Positions 46,060-55,717 of a stretch of DNA of 56,794 nt are shown here, one piece after another. Where the stretch lies: assembly GCA_902386135.1 (NCBI GenBank), contig CABMIB010000034.1, positions 1 to 56,794 on the forward strand, given 5' to 3'. Each line of letters opens with the position of its first letter. The first letter of the stretch is position 1. Below the pieces are notes generated by a model. The model did not search any database. It was not told the origin of the DNA and saw only the letters and a list, made by a program, of their open reading frames with translations. The DNA is from an uncultured archaeon (lineage in GTDB: Archaea; Halobacteriota; Methanosarcinia; Methanosarcinales; Methanoperedenaceae). The translations under genes were made by a program, and so were the position numbers.

Positions 46060-46446
46060 TTAATTGTTTTCTGAAATCAGGTAGTATAACTGCATAATCA
46101 ACGCATTGCGCTTTTGAACCAAAATCTTCCAGTTCTTCGAATCGTTGTTGCAAACTTCGTATACTTCTAATCCCTCTTGGCTAAGTTCATACCAGGGCAT
46201 CATATTTCGTTTCTGCCCAACGATGAATTCATTCCCGGCTAAATAAGGCAGTTCAGGATACCATTTCCTTCTCAGACTTTCGGAAAACCTATTTAAGATG
46301 GCAATAAGGAACTGTCCACCGCGGTCTCGGATTAAAACCCGCATCAAACACAGTTTTCGACACCAAATTAACAAGAACGAACAATCTAATAAAATCTGGA
46401 TTAAAATTATGGCAACTGCTGTTAAATCGTTTCTGGGTTTATGCAC
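46060..46446 (-). CDS. Doubtful hypothetical ORF
   Basis: A 128-codon frame with a hydrophobic N-terminus and a C-terminal part (PYLAGNEFIVGQKRNMMPWYEL, then QKRNALIMQLYYLIS) that looks protein-like. The start is uncertain; an internal ATG (MRVLIRD) would shorten it. No family was recognised and no ribosome-binding site is evident. Confidence 0.3.
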   Translation of the reverse strand: MHKPRNDLTAVAIILIQILLDCSFLLIWCRKLCLMRVLIRDRGGQFLIAILNRFSESLRRKWYPELPYLAGNEFIVGQKRNMMPWYELSQEGLEVYEVCNNDSKNWKILVQKRNALIMQLYYLISENN

Positions 46447-46513
46447 TTTTTCACTTTGATTACATGCATCGTAATATATAGTATGAAAAACTTTTTCTAG
46501 GTAATATTCATGT

Positions 46514-47023
46514 CTATGTCTCCTTCTTTTTCATGCCCTCCCTTTTTATTATAATTGATATCAATATGACAATAATTAATAATACTGCAACTCCAACATT
46601 TTCACTCGATATCATAGGTTCTCCTATCCTTCTCATATCTATGATATCATTACTAATTCCAATATTAAATGTTATACCGTTCTCGAAAATTAATTCAATC
46701 ACGGAATAGAATACACCATTATAAAATGGATATAATAAAAATATTCCTCCATCAAATATATCAAGCAATAAATGGGAACCGAGATAGAAGCATATTATTC
46801 CAGAAACCTCTCTCATATCTTTCATGAATATAAATATCAAGATTGGGACAATCAGAATAAATATGTTATGAAGAGTCGCTCTGTGCAATAGAAAAATATC
46901 AGCATCTGGTAAAATACCAAAAAAACTGAGTAAAATTATATATTTCGGATGTATATTCAATCTTTTTGAAAATATTAGTAATATCGTGATCGGAATAAAT
47001 ATATGATTAAATAGCGATGACAT
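46514..47023 (-). CDS. Membrane-bound metal-dependent hydrolase-like (YdjM-type)
   Basis: The 169-residue protein has four to five hydrophobic segments and the motifs HIFIP, GILPDADIF, LHRATLHN and GSHLLLDIFDGG. The His and Asp residues sit at segment edges, as in the YdjM/DUF457 family of membrane hydrolases. Activity is unproven. The gene is very AT-rich. Its start overlaps the end of the flippase fragment. Confidence 0.7.
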   Translation of the reverse strand: MSSLFNHIFIPITILLIFSKRLNIHPKYIILLSFFGILPDADIFLLHRATLHNIFILIVPILIFIFMKDMREVSGIICFYLGSHLLLDIFDGGIFLLYPFYNGVFYSVIELIFENGITFNIGISNDIIDMRRIGEPMISSENVGVAVLLIIVILISIIIKREGMKKKET

Positions 47024-47264
47024 CGTTTTTCGCCTTCAATAATTTTAAAGTAAATTCTGTCGGATTCTTTATTCTAATAATTACAATTATCGCTTCAATA
47101 GTATTTGCGATGAGATAAGCCAGAGCTACACCTTCAATATTCAAAATTCTTATCAAAATCATAGCAATAACCAGAGCTATAATCGCTACTATCGCATTTA
47201 TCTTTGTTGTATTTCCAACTCTTTTTTGAACATTTCTAACAGTATTGAAAATATTTTCAGACAC
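47007..47264 (-). pseudogene. C-terminal fragment of an oligosaccharide flippase
   Basis: The 85 codons contain two hydrophobic helices (INAIVAIIALVIAMILIRI; GVALAYLIANTIEAIIVIIRI) with the pattern of the last helices of Wzx/MurJ-like flippases. A full protein has 400 or more residues. The start lies against the remains of another decayed gene (47267-47610), so the N-terminal part is missing. Confidence 0.5.
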
Positions 47265-47266
47265 GC

Positions 47267-47610
47267 TCTGAGATTAAAAACGGATGGATAAAACCGGCAG
47301 ATATAGAAATCTCTACAGAAGTTTACGAAATAGGAGAATAACTATGCTTACACAAAGGGGAGAGATACGCGCTCAGTGTTGCAATGAAGCTGAATATCAA
47401 GGAAATTCTTGCTGACGATAAATTGGCAAGGATGGCAGCCAGAATTTTAGGTATGAGAGCTATTGGGTATCTGGGCGTTGTGATGAGGGCATATGAAACC
47501 GGCATTATCACACAAAGCGATGTGATTGATTCGATACAGAAACTTGTTAAAGCCTGACCATGGATATCTCCGGAAGTACTGGCAGAGGTATTCAACTCTA
47601 TAAAATAAGG
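47267..47610 (+). pseudogene. Decayed DUF3368 (PIN-like) toxin gene
   Basis: One frame reads NGWIKPADIEISTEVYEIGE, stop TAA (47339), then LCLHKGERYALSVAMKLN with ILADDKLARMAARILGMRAIGYLGVVMRA, stop TGA (47555), then PWISPEVLAEVFNSIK and a final stop. This matches DUF3368, a PIN-like partner of UPF0175 antitoxins. The N-terminal strand with the first Asp is absent and two stops interrupt the rest, so the gene is dead. Confidence 0.75.
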
Positions 47611-47650
47611 ATGACAATCTGCCTTAATCATTCCACACAATTCATTTTTC

Positions 47651-47707
47651 ACTTTCCACCCCGTGTATGTACGGCTTATAGATGGAAGGACCGAGCGGGT
47701 GGAAAGT
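47651..47707. other. 11-bp inverted repeat upstream of DP2
   Basis: actttccaccc (47651-47661) and gggtggaaagt (47697-47707) pair perfectly around 35 bases. The structure begins about 150 bases before the DP2 start. It may be a regulatory hairpin or terminator; no known RNA class was recognised. Confidence 0.4.
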
Positions 47708-47806
47708 CATAACAATCTTTATCTCATTCCAGCCTGAAATCAGCATGTAATATTAACCAGGCCCGGTTCGAAGAATGTATCACTATCTGAGGAGAGTATC
47801 CAGTAC

Positions 47807-50800
47807 ATGAAATTCGCAGCCAGCGACACGATGCTCGCTTATTTCAACGCCCTTGAATCCGAGCTTAACAGAGCAATTGCACTCGCAAACCGCGCGCGCA
47901 CGAACGGCGCAGACCCGAAGCCGGAAACAGAGATACCGATAGCAAAAGACCTGGCTGACAGGGTGGAGAAGCTCCTCGGCATCGAAGGCGTGGCTAAGCG
48001 GCTCAGGGAACTTGAGACCACTGTTTCGCGCGAGGAGGCTGCACTTCGTCTTGCTCTTGACGTGGCTAAAGGGGAGATCAAAAGCTTTGAATCGACGAGG
48101 GATGCCATCGAGGCTGCCGTGAGAGTTGCGATGGCTGTCCTCACCGAAGGAGTGGTTGCTGCGCCCATAGAGGGCATCGCAAAAATCGACCTTGCAAAGA
48201 ACGACGACGGTTCCGATTATATAAGGATCTATTACGCCGGTCCTATAAGAAGCGCGGGCGGCACGGCGCAGGCTCTCTCCGTACTGGCAGCCGACTATAT
48301 CCGTGGAAGCCTGGGGATCAACCGTTTCATCCCCAGACCTGAAGAAGTGGAGAGATATGTCGAAGAGATCACTGCGTATCACAGGGCTGTCCACCTCCAG
48401 TATTTGCCGACTGATGAGGAGATACGGCTCATCGTGCGGAACTGCCCTATCTGCATAGACGGCGAGCCCACAGAGGAGGCGGAGGTGGAAGGACGGCGCG
48501 ACCTTGCGCGCATCGAAACGAACAGGATACGCGGCGGCATGGCTCTTGTCATTGCAGAGGGCATCGCGCTCAAAGCCCCGAAAGTGAAAAAGCATGTGGA
48601 TAAGCTCAAGCTTAGCGGCTGGGACTGGCTTGAAAAATTCGTTGTTACGGTCAAGACCGATGACGCATCTGCGCAGTTAAAACCAAAGGATAAATACCTG
48701 CAGGACTTGATCGCGGGCAGACCTGTTTTCTCATACCCGTCGATGCCAGGGGGCTTCAGGCTCAGGTACGGCAGGAGCAGGAACACGAGTTTTGCAGCCG
48801 CTGGCATCAGTCCAGCTACAATGGTATTAATGGACGATTTCATCGCAGCAGGCACGCAGATAAAAGTGGAGCGCCCGGGCAAAGCTGCAGGTATAGCGCC
48901 TGTGGACACTATCGAAGGACCGACCGTCCGTCTCTTTAACGGCGATGTTATGAGGGTGGATACAGCACAGGAAGCTCTTAAAATAAGACCGTCGGTCCAG
49001 AAAATACTTGACATAGGCGAGATTTTGATAAACTTCGGGGATTTTCTTGAGAACAATCATCCACTTGTGCCGTCATCATACTGCTATGAATGGTGGCTCC
49101 AGGAACTTGCCGCCAAAACTTCGATAAAAGAACTTGGGGACGTGAAAAATCCTGACCAAATAACAGCGCTCTCGCTTTCTGATACTTATAAAGCGCCGCT
49201 TCATCCGAAATATACGTACCTCTGGCATGATATTAAACTTGAAGAATATATCCAGCTGGCAGAATATATCCAGAAGAACGGTAAATTCGCTGAAAAACTT
49301 GCGTTCCCGCTTGACGAAAAAATAAAAAACATACTTGAGATGCTCCTTGTTCCTCATACTGTGCGTGAAAAGCAGATATACATTGAAGAGCCGCTCCCGT
49401 TGATGAGATGCCTTGGTCTTGACCCTGACATGAAAAATGACCTGAAAAAGACGTGGACTGCGCCGGAATCAAGCGTCATTGGCACTGTCTCCAAAGTCAG
49501 CGGAATAACCGTCCGGAGCCGCGCCCAGATAAGGATAGGCGGGAGGATGGGAAGACCGGAAAAATCGGACAAACGCGAAATGAAACCAGCGCCGCATGTG
49601 CTTTTCCCTATCGGCGAGGCGGGAGGAAGGAGGAGGTCGCTGCAAAGCGCAAAAGAATATGTGGACGACGGCGACGATGGCGCGGAAAGGGATAATAATT
49701 TCAAGACAGGACTGTCGGTACAGAAAGAAAAGATCGGGACAATAAAAGTCCAGATTGGCGAGCGAATCTGCCCGTCATGCAAGAGCAGGACATTCAAGAA
49801 CAGGTGCAGGTGCGGGAAATTCACGATCCCCCTGCTGAAGTGCAGTTCCTGCGGGATCGAGGTCAACAAAACCGTATGTCCTAAGTGCAAAAAAGAGACC
49901 ACATCGATAATCGAAATGCCTATTGACTTCAAAAAAGAATACCAGGAGGCTTTAGACAGGGTAGGCGAGAGGGATAACTTCGAATCAATAAAGGGAGTTC
50001 TCGGTCTCATGTCAAAAAACAAGACGCCTGAGCCGCTTGAAAAAGGCATCCTGCGCGCAAAACATGATATCGTGATGTTCAAGGACGGTACTGTAAGATA
50101 TGACCTCTCAGACCTGCCTCTTACCCACATCAAGCCAAAAGAGATAGGCGTTCCTGTGGAGAGATTGAAAGAACTTGGTTATTCGAACGATGTGTACGGA
50201 AAACCTCTTATCAATGAGAACCAGGTGCTGGAACTTAAAGTGCAGGATATCGTTGTTTCAAAAGACTGTGCCGAATATCTGCTGAAAACAGCAAGATTCA
50301 TCGATGACCTGCTTGTAAAATATTATAAGGTCGAGCCGTATTACAATATCTCCGGCACCAGTGAGCTTATTGGAAAACTTGTAATAGGGCTTGCGCCCCA
50401 CACCTCAGCCGGAGTGCTCGGGCGCCTTATCGGGTTCACGGGCGCATCTGTGGGCTACGCGCACCCGTTCTTCCATGCGGCAAAGAGAAGAAACTGCGAT
50501 GGCGATGAGGACTGCGTGATGTTGCTGATGGACGGGCTTTTGAATTTCTCGCGCTCGTACCTTCCCGACAAGCGCGGAGGGCAGATGGATGCTCCTCTTG
50601 TGCTTACCATGCGCATCGACCCGAATGAAGTGGATAAGGAGGCGCACAATATAGACGTGCTTTTCCAGTATCCTCTTGAGTTTTACGAAGCTACGCTCGG
50701 CTATAAGAACCCCAAGGATATCGTGAAGCTGATGGATACCGTGAGCGGCAGGCTGGGAACACCCGCGCAATATGAGGGGTTCGGATTTACTCACGATACT

Positions 50801-51247
50801 GCTGACATTGCGGCAGGACCGAAAAACAGCGCGTACAAGACGCTGGGGACAATGATAGAGAAAATGGATGCGCAGTTAGCGCTTGCGCGGAAGATTAAGG
50901 CTGTTGACCCGCAGGATGTTGCAGAGAGAATAATTAACTCGCATTTCCTGCCTGACCTGATAGGGAACCTGCGCTCGTTCTCGAAGCAGAAGGTCAGGTG
51001 TACGAAATGCAATGCAAAGTACAGGCGCCCACCCCTGCGCGGAACTTGCCCGAAGTGCGGGGGGAATGTTGTGCTTACTGTGCATCAGGGCTCAGTGAGG
51101 AAGTATCTTGAGACGAGCCTGCGGATCGCGGATGAGTATAATGTGAGGCATTATACGAAGCAGAGGCTTGAGCTGCTGGAGCTTGAGATGAGTTCTTTGT
51201 TTGAGAGCGATAAGGTGAAGCAGAAGGGGCTGGCGGACTTTATGTGA
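47807..51247 (+). CDS. polC: DNA polymerase D large subunit DP2
   Basis: The 1146-residue catalytic subunit of the archaeal replicative polymerase [20 protein letters not shown] lies near residue 145. The catalytic acidic cluster is [15 protein letters not shown] (about residue 897). Zinc-binding motifs are seen at [15 protein letters not shown] and [16 protein letters not shown] in the middle and CTKCNAKY...CPKC near the C-terminus. No intein interrupts the gene. The small subunit DP1 is not in the window. A frameshifted copy of its last 240 or so bases lies at 55448-55684, on the far side of an AT-rich island. Confidence 0.96.
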   Translation: MKFAASDTMLAYFNALESELNRAIALANRARTNGADPKPETEIPIAKDLADRVEKLLGIEGVAKRLRELETTVSREEAALRLALDVAKGEIKSFESTRDAIEAAVRVAMAVLTEGVVAAPIEGIAKIDLAKNDDGSDYIRIYYAGPIRSAGGTAQALSVLAADYIRGSLGINRFIPRPEEVERYVEEITAYHRAVHLQYLPTDEEIRLIVRNCPICIDGEPTEEAEVEGRRDLARIETNRIRGGMALVIAEGIALKAPKVKKHVDKLKLSGWDWLEKFVVTVKTDDASAQLKPKDKYLQDLIAGRPVFSYPSMPGGFRLRYGRSRNTSFAAAGISPATMVLMDDFIAAGTQIKVERPGKAAGIAPVDTIEGPTVRLFNGDVMRVDTAQEALKIRPSVQKILDIGEILINFGDFLENNHPLVPSSYCYEWWLQELAAKTSIKELGDVKNPDQITALSLSDTYKAPLHPKYTYLWHDIKLEEYIQLAEYIQKNGKFAEKLAFPLDEKIKNILEMLLVPHTVREKQIYIEEPLPLMRCLGLDPDMKNDLKKTWTAPESSVIGTVSKVSGITVRSRAQIRIGGRMGRPEKSDKREMKPAPHVLFPIGEAGGRRRSLQSAKEYVDDGDDGAERDNNFKTGLSVQKEKIGTIKVQIGERICPSCKSRTFKNRCRCGKFTIPLLKCSSCGIEVNKTVCPKCKKETTSIIEMPIDFKKEYQEALDRVGERDNFESIKGVLGLMSKNKTPEPLEKGILRAKHDIVMFKDGTVRYDLSDLPLTHIKPKEIGVPVERLKELGYSNDVYGKPLINENQVLELKVQDIVVSKDCAEYLLKTARFIDDLLVKYYKVEPYYNISGTSELIGKLVIGLAPHTSAGVLGRLIGFTGASVGYAHPFFHAAKRRNCDGDEDCVMLLMDGLLNFSRSYLPDKRGGQMDAPLVLTMRIDPNEVDKEAHNIDVLFQYPLEFYEATLGYKNPKDIVKLMDTVSGRLGTPAQYEGFGFTHDTADIAAGPKNSAYKTLGTMIEKMDAQLALARKIKAVDPQDVAERIINSHFLPDLIGNLRSFSKQKVRCTKCNAKYRRPPLRGTCPKCGGNVVLTVHQGSVRKYLETSLRIADEYNVRHYTKQRLELLELEMSSLFESDKVKQKGLADFM

Positions 51248-51401
51248 TGATTATAGAATTTGGTTAAGCTCTGCGTGCATCCATGGAAAACGGAACACGG
51301 ATGACACGGATTGGACGGATTTACACGGATTTGTTATTATTTGTAAAGCAAAAGGGGCGCGCAAATTGTATAATTCAAGCCATTACATTTATTAATGAAT
51401 A
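51248..51401. repeat. Dispersed acggat repeat after DP2
   Basis: The segment 51282-51331 contains ggaacacggatgacacggat followed by ggacggatttacacggat. The same family occurs inverted at 54189-54228 and 54565-54602, direct at 54345-54362 and, shortened, inverted at 56416-56450. No gene lies in this gap. Confidence 0.6.
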
Positions 51402-52967
51402 TTAAAGCACGGCTACTTGGGAATATTTATATTTACTAAGTTTATTGAACTGTTCCTCAAATTTAGTGTAGAAGGCATCTATTTCTTTGGAATTTTCTTT
51501 GCACCACATCTTTGTCATGAAAATCCATAAAACATCATTGTCTTCACCCAAATTAGAAGACGCATAACTGAACCATTCATGATAATCTGACAAAGTTTTT
51601 GCATTTTCAAATGCTGTCTTTACTTCAATCAAAGGCCTCTCTATTTTTTCTACAACTGTTTCATAATTTGCAGTAATGTATTCCATAATTAATTTCTCGG
51701 GAGGTTTTTCTCCCGGAAATTTTATCAAATACTCCTCTTCCTTAATAGGGGAGTCACCATCTACGACCCCAATAATTTTTGATGATTTAATCTTGAGTGA
51801 TTTATTAATATCAATGTATTTTTTAATGTTTGCATCGCCTCCACAATTATTAATTATCAGTTGTTTTAACAAGTTTGAATTTTTTTGAGAAATTATTGTT
51901 CGAAATAAATGTAATGCTTTTTCATCTTCGACTAATACCTCTATTTTATTTTCTATATTTGCTCCTAAAGAATCTTTTGCTAACCCTTCTGAACAATTAT
52001 TTACGCAAGATATATTAGATTCGCTATCAATTTTTAGTAATATACGTGAATAATTATTTGTATGTTCTATCAGTGTAGGTGAATGGGTTGTTAAAATAAA
52101 TTGGACATTTTTTTTAAGGGAATATTCATGGATTAATTCAAGAATTTTTTTCTGGGCTTCTGAGTGAAGAAAATTCTCTAATTCTTCAATAATGACAATA
52201 CTATTTTCGGTTAAGCTATCGAGGCCCCATAAAAATTGATTAATATAGAATTCACCTGAACCCATGGTGTAAGAGTCATAAACTGTACCGTCTACAAGTT
52301 TTATACGATAATATTCCAAGTATGGCTTTTCTTGAATAAAATCTGGTTCAGGTGGTTCTAAATCGAAATCTGGTTCAGGCGGTTCTAAATCGAAATCTGG
52401 TTCAGATGGTTCTAAATCGAAACCGGGGTATGAAGGTTCTTGATCAATGATTCTCTCAGCCGAAATGATTTGTTTTCCAATAAGTTCTTTCATGATTGTA
52501 AGTAACTTACTAGGCAATGGTTTCGCATCATATTGCTTTAATGTCGCAAGATAGAACATCATATTTAAACCTGTGCTATTTTTATAATATGCGTAAAGTT
52601 TAGAATTGAAAGTCAAATCTATTAAGTTTGGTAAAGAAAAATCCTGCTTCACTATTTCTTGGTTCTCAACAATTAATTCATTATTTTTATGATTTAATAA
52701 TCTAATTTTATAATTTTTCACTCTAAATAATATACCAAACTCGTATTCTTTATTTTGAAGGTTATAGACCTGTTTTAATGCATTAATAAAGGTTGATTTA
52801 CCTATACCATTTTTCCCGGTAATAAGTGAAATTGGTGAATTAAATCTGAGAGTGGCATTCTTCCAATTAAAAATATTAATTAAGTGAATTTCTTTTAAAA
52901 AGTATTTTTTTTCATGCCATTTCTTTAGAGTCTTTCTCTGATAATCATCATATTCAGATTTTATCAT
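51402..52967 (-). CDS. AAA ATPase with OLD-like TOPRIM domain
   Basis: An ABC/AAA-type ATPase of about 521 residues: Walker A GKNGIGKST, signature-like MGSGEF, Walker B SIVIIEELENFLH and H-loop TTHSPTLIEH. A TOPRIM-like region follows (VLVEDEKALHLF; GVVDGDSP with the acidic pair), as in OLD-family nucleases. Between the two ATPase halves is a 9-residue tandem repeat (EPPEPDFDL, three copies; 27-base units at 52341-52427). ATG 52967 overlaps the DUF262 gene end by 14 bases; a TTG at 52979 also fits. The gene is much richer in A and T than DP2. A nucleic-acid-cutting defence role is inferred. Confidence 0.8.
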   Translation of the reverse strand: MIKSEYDDYQRKTLKKWHEKKYFLKEIHLINIFNWKNATLRFNSPISLITGKNGIGKSTFINALKQVYNLQNKEYEFGILFRVKNYKIRLLNHKNNELIVENQEIVKQDFSLPNLIDLTFNSKLYAYYKNSTGLNMMFYLATLKQYDAKPLPSKLLTIMKELIGKQIISAERIIDQEPSYPGFDLEPSEPDFDLEPPEPDFDLEPPEPDFIQEKPYLEYYRIKLVDGTVYDSYTMGSGEFYINQFLWGLDSLTENSIVIIEELENFLHSEAQKKILELIHEYSLKKNVQFILTTHSPTLIEHTNNYSRILLKIDSESNISCVNNCSEGLAKDSLGANIENKIEVLVEDEKALHLFRTIISQKNSNLLKQLIINNCGGDANIKKYIDINKSLKIKSSKIIGVVDGDSPIKEEEYLIKFPGEKPPEKLIMEYITANYETVVEKIERPLIEVKTAFENAKTLSDYHEWFSYASSNLGEDNDVLWIFMTKMWCKENSKEIDAFYTKFEEQFNKLSKYKYSQVAVL

Positions 52968-54018
52968 CGACTTCTCCAAATTTTCCTTTAATTAAGAATT
53001 CTTGATAAAAATCAATTAAAATTCTATGTCTACCTTTTAAAGAATGGGGATCGAGCCAACCTTCACTTAAAAGGGTTTCAAATTCAACATATTTATTATG
53101 AACACTCATATCATTTTCAAATCTGTATTCCTGATTTTTCCGCCAATCTTCAAATTTCTTTAAAAATTTAGATAATATCATTACATTAACATTATCTATA
53201 GTTTGAATATCTCTTAAAAACCAGTAATAACTCATCAAAGTAGACTTTGTTAATTTATGATTAGAATTTTGTAAAACGCTTTCTAATAATTTTAGGTTCT
53301 TTCTTAAATTAGCTTCAACTGCTTCATTAATAATTTTTTCGAAATACATTTTTTCCAAAGCTTTCGAATTAGGCTTATTATCAAGATTTCCTTTTTTTTC
53401 CAAGAAAAATATTTTATCTAAAACATCTTGGTAAGCCATTCTTAAATTTGGGAAGCCTAATGTTTCAATACAAAAGAGTTTCGGATAATTATTAATGATT
53501 TCCCTTAAAAAATTCTTAACCGGACCGTATATACAATTTCTTTTTTCTGAATCAGCAACAGTGACCCCCAGATTAAGCCTCAAAAATAATTCAGTGGCTT
53601 CATTCATTCTTACATCGGTGACCTGAAATATTCTAATTGTTGTAAATAGAAATTTGTTTTTTACACTTTCAGGAAATTGAGAGAATTTTTTTCCATGTAG
53701 TTCTTTAAAATCATCCATACCTGGTATGAATTTAGCGTTGAATGTGAATTTATCATTTAGAAAGTTATATATTGAAAATAAACGTTGTTTGCCATCCAGA
53801 ACTTCATAAACTTCCTTTCCCTCTATCTTAACCAGGTGGATAGGTGGAATATGCCAACCTCTCATAATAGAATCTATTAATTTTTGCTGTTTTTGCTGAT
53901 TCCATACTATATCTCTTTGAAAATCAGGCTGCAAATCGTATATTCCATTTTCAATTCTTCCAAAGATATTACCAATATCTTGATCTGTTGGTTGGACTAG
54001 CATTTGTGTCTCCTGCAA
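52954..54018 (-). CDS. DUF262 (ParB-like) protein
   Basis: The 354-residue protein has the DUF262 core: LQPDFQRDIVWNQQKQQKLIDSIMRGWHIPPI, then EVLDGKQRLFSIYNFL with the DGQQR-type motif, and LFLRLNLG. DUF262 proteins include the GmrS, BrxU and SspE restriction nucleases, which use this domain to bind and hydrolyse nucleotides. No HNH (DUF1524) domain follows, so cutting would need a partner; the overlapping AAA-TOPRIM gene is the obvious one. A TATA-like 'acatttatatac' and a 'gcaggaga' ribosome-binding site precede the ATG. Confidence 0.85.
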   Translation of the reverse strand: MQETQMLVQPTDQDIGNIFGRIENGIYDLQPDFQRDIVWNQQKQQKLIDSIMRGWHIPPIHLVKIEGKEVYEVLDGKQRLFSIYNFLNDKFTFNAKFIPGMDDFKELHGKKFSQFPESVKNKFLFTTIRIFQVTDVRMNEATELFLRLNLGVTVADSEKRNCIYGPVKNFLREIINNYPKLFCIETLGFPNLRMAYQDVLDKIFFLEKKGNLDNKPNSKALEKMYFEKIINEAVEANLRKNLKLLESVLQNSNHKLTKSTLMSYYWFLRDIQTIDNVNVMILSKFLKKFEDWRKNQEYRFENDMSVHNKYVEFETLLSEGWLDPHSLKGRHRILIDFYQEFLIKGKFGEVDDKI

Positions 54019-54805
54019 TAAATATATAGTTGTTGTATATAAATGTTCTCAGGTCTTTATGAAAATATATATTTGTGTTAAAGAGATGTGCGAAAAATGG
54101 GTACAATCATGATGACACCCTCCCAATTTTGTCCTGAAAAATAAATAGATTTAAACGAGGAGAGCACAGATTTGCACATTAATAAAAATCCGTGCGTATC
54201 CATCGTATCCGTGTCATCCGTGTTCCGTTCACCCGGTTGTTTGCTATTTTAAAAATCGCGCCCCAGATTTCAGGTAAAAGCCAGCATTCTTGAAGCAGCT
54301 ATGGGTTTTGTGGTTAAGAACAGAAACAGATGCAAATGAATTCGAACACGGATGACACGGATCGGGTAGCTGTATTTCGTTCGCCTGGCTGTTGAATGCT
54401 TTAGAATACGTGTCTCCCTTCCCAGCGTGCCCCATATCCTGTTTACGGGGTTGAAAGTTATAGTGCCAATACTGTTTTTTAATAGGCGCGCCGGACTTTA
54501 ATCGGGATATTTAAATAATATCACTATAGAACTCTTCCTTATGGATTTGCATGGCTGAAACGAATCCGTGCATATCCATTGTATCTGTATCATCCGTGTT
54601 CCATTCGCCTAGCTGTTTGCTTTTTTACTAACTGCGCCCCAGATTTCAGGTAAAAGGCGGCATTCTTGAAGATGGAATTTCTGTCGGACTTTATGTGAAT
54701 ATCATGCCAGAAATTTATAAATCCAACCGAATTAATCCCCGGTACTTTTGCAAAAACTCAAGAACCGCAATAATTATATATTCTATTGCAACACATGTGT
54801 TACAT
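54019..54805. repeat. Repeat-rich gap between DUF262 and VapBC
   Basis: No intact gene was seen. Two copies of gcgccccagatttcaggtaa run on into the segment ending cattcttgaag (about 54258-54297 and 54637-54671). 'atccgtgcgtatccatcgta' (54189) recurs as 'atccgtgcatatccattgta' (54566). An 18-base copy of the DP2 end lies at 54681-54698 (ctgtcggactttatgtga against ctggcggactttatgtga). The end of the gap carries the vapB promoter. Confidence 0.65.
54771..54801 (+). promoter_or_regulatory. vapBC promoter and palindromic operator
   Basis: TATA-like 'attatatatt' (54772-54781) is followed by the perfect palindrome aacacatgtgtt (54790-54801). This lies where transcription should start and just before the ATG at 54806. 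It fits autoregulation by the VapB ribbon-helix-helix protein. Confidence 0.55.
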
Positions 54806-55042
54806 ATGGACACCACTATCAGGAACATTGACCCTTTCGTATATAAAAAATTAAAAACAAAAGCTGCGGAAGAGGGCATCTCCATTGGGGAAGCGGTCAC
54901 GAAGGCAGTCAGCGAATGGCTCGGGCTTCCAAAGAAAAAGAAGAGAAGCATTATTGAAATAAAACCTGAGCATTTTGGCTACCAACATCGAAATCTGAGC
55001 GAAGAGATCGATGAAGTTTTATATAAACAGGGGACAGCTTGA
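54806..55042 (+). CDS. vapB: VapB-type ribbon-helix-helix antitoxin
   Basis: The 78-residue protein has the N-terminal strand and helices DTTIRNIDPFVYKKLKTKAAEEGISIGEAVTKAVSEWL of the RHH family and a C-terminal tail that would wrap the toxin. The frame is open back to 54695, but the ATG at 54806 fits the family and lies just after the promoter and palindrome. Its stop overlaps the vapC start. Confidence 0.82.
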   Translation: MDTTIRNIDPFVYKKLKTKAAEEGISIGEAVTKAVSEWLGLPKKKKRSIIEIKPEHFGYQHRNLSEEIDEVLYKQGTA

Positions 55043-55446
55043 TATTCCTGGATTCCAGCGCGATCATTGCATATAAGAATGCGGATGATATTAACCACAA
55101 AAAGGCTGCGGATATTTTCCAAAAACTCAATGCAGGGGATTATGGGGTAGGTGTAATATCTGAATTCGTGTTCTCGGAAGTCACAACAGTGCTCGCGCTT
55201 CGGAAAAGTATGGAGGCTGCAAAGGAAGTGGGAAATGTCCTGCTTGAGGCAAGGGAAATCGAAATAATGAGAGCGAGCGAAGTGTTTGAAAGGTCATGGG
55301 AGATTTTTTCGAATCAGGAGAATACTGGCTTGAGTTTTGTGGATGCTTCAAATCTTGCCTGTATGGAGATGAGAAAAATCAGGAAGATAGCGACTTTTGA
55401 TAAGGATTTTGTCAAGATAAGGTCGGTGGAGGTTGTGAACGGCTGA
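55039..55446 (+). CDS. vapC: VapC-type PIN-domain toxin
   Basis: The 135-residue PIN-domain RNase has the four acidic sites: [24 protein letters not shown] and TFDKDF. The start is a TTG overlapping the antitoxin stop. VapC toxins cut tRNA or rRNA when free of VapB. The gene is intact. It lies directly beside the relic of the DP2 3' end. Confidence 0.85.
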   Translation: MIFLDSSAIIAYKNADDINHKKAADIFQKLNAGDYGVGVISEFVFSEVTTVLALRKSMEAAKEVGNVLLEAREIEIMRASEVFERSWEIFSNQENTGLSFVDASNLACMEMRKIRKIATFDKDFVKIRSVEVVNG

Positions 55447-55447
55447 A

Positions 55448-55684
55448 GGTGCAAATACAGGCGTCTGCCCCTGCACGGGACTTGCCCGAAGTGCGGGGGG
55501 GAATGTTGTGCTTATTGTGCATGAGGGTTCGGTGAGGAAGTATCTTGAGACGAGCCTGCGGATTGCGGATGAGTATAATGTGAGGCATTATACGAAGCAG
55601 AGGCTTGAGCTGCTGGAGCTTGAGATGAGCTCACTGTTCGAGAGCGATAAGGTGAAGCAGAAGGGGCTGGCGGACTTTATGTGA
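55448..55684 (+). pseudogene. Duplicate of the DP2 3' end
   Basis: From gtgcaaatacaggcg to the stop tga this matches the last 240 or so bases of DP2 (51010-51247), with most differences silent or scattered. One extra G in the run after gaagtgc (about 55493-55501) breaks the frame. The zinc-ribbon end and the LADFM terminus can still be read. No promoter or start is present. It is either the displaced original gene end or a duplicated one. Confidence 0.88.
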
Positions 55685-55717
55685 TTTCCAAGAGAAAAAC
55701 AAAAGTGGAGTAAAAAA

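Noticed and set aside
47807-51247. Possible intein in DP2
   Set aside because: PolD large subunits often carry inteins, but the catalytic region and zinc motifs here run without any extra splicing domain and the length is that of the bare protein.
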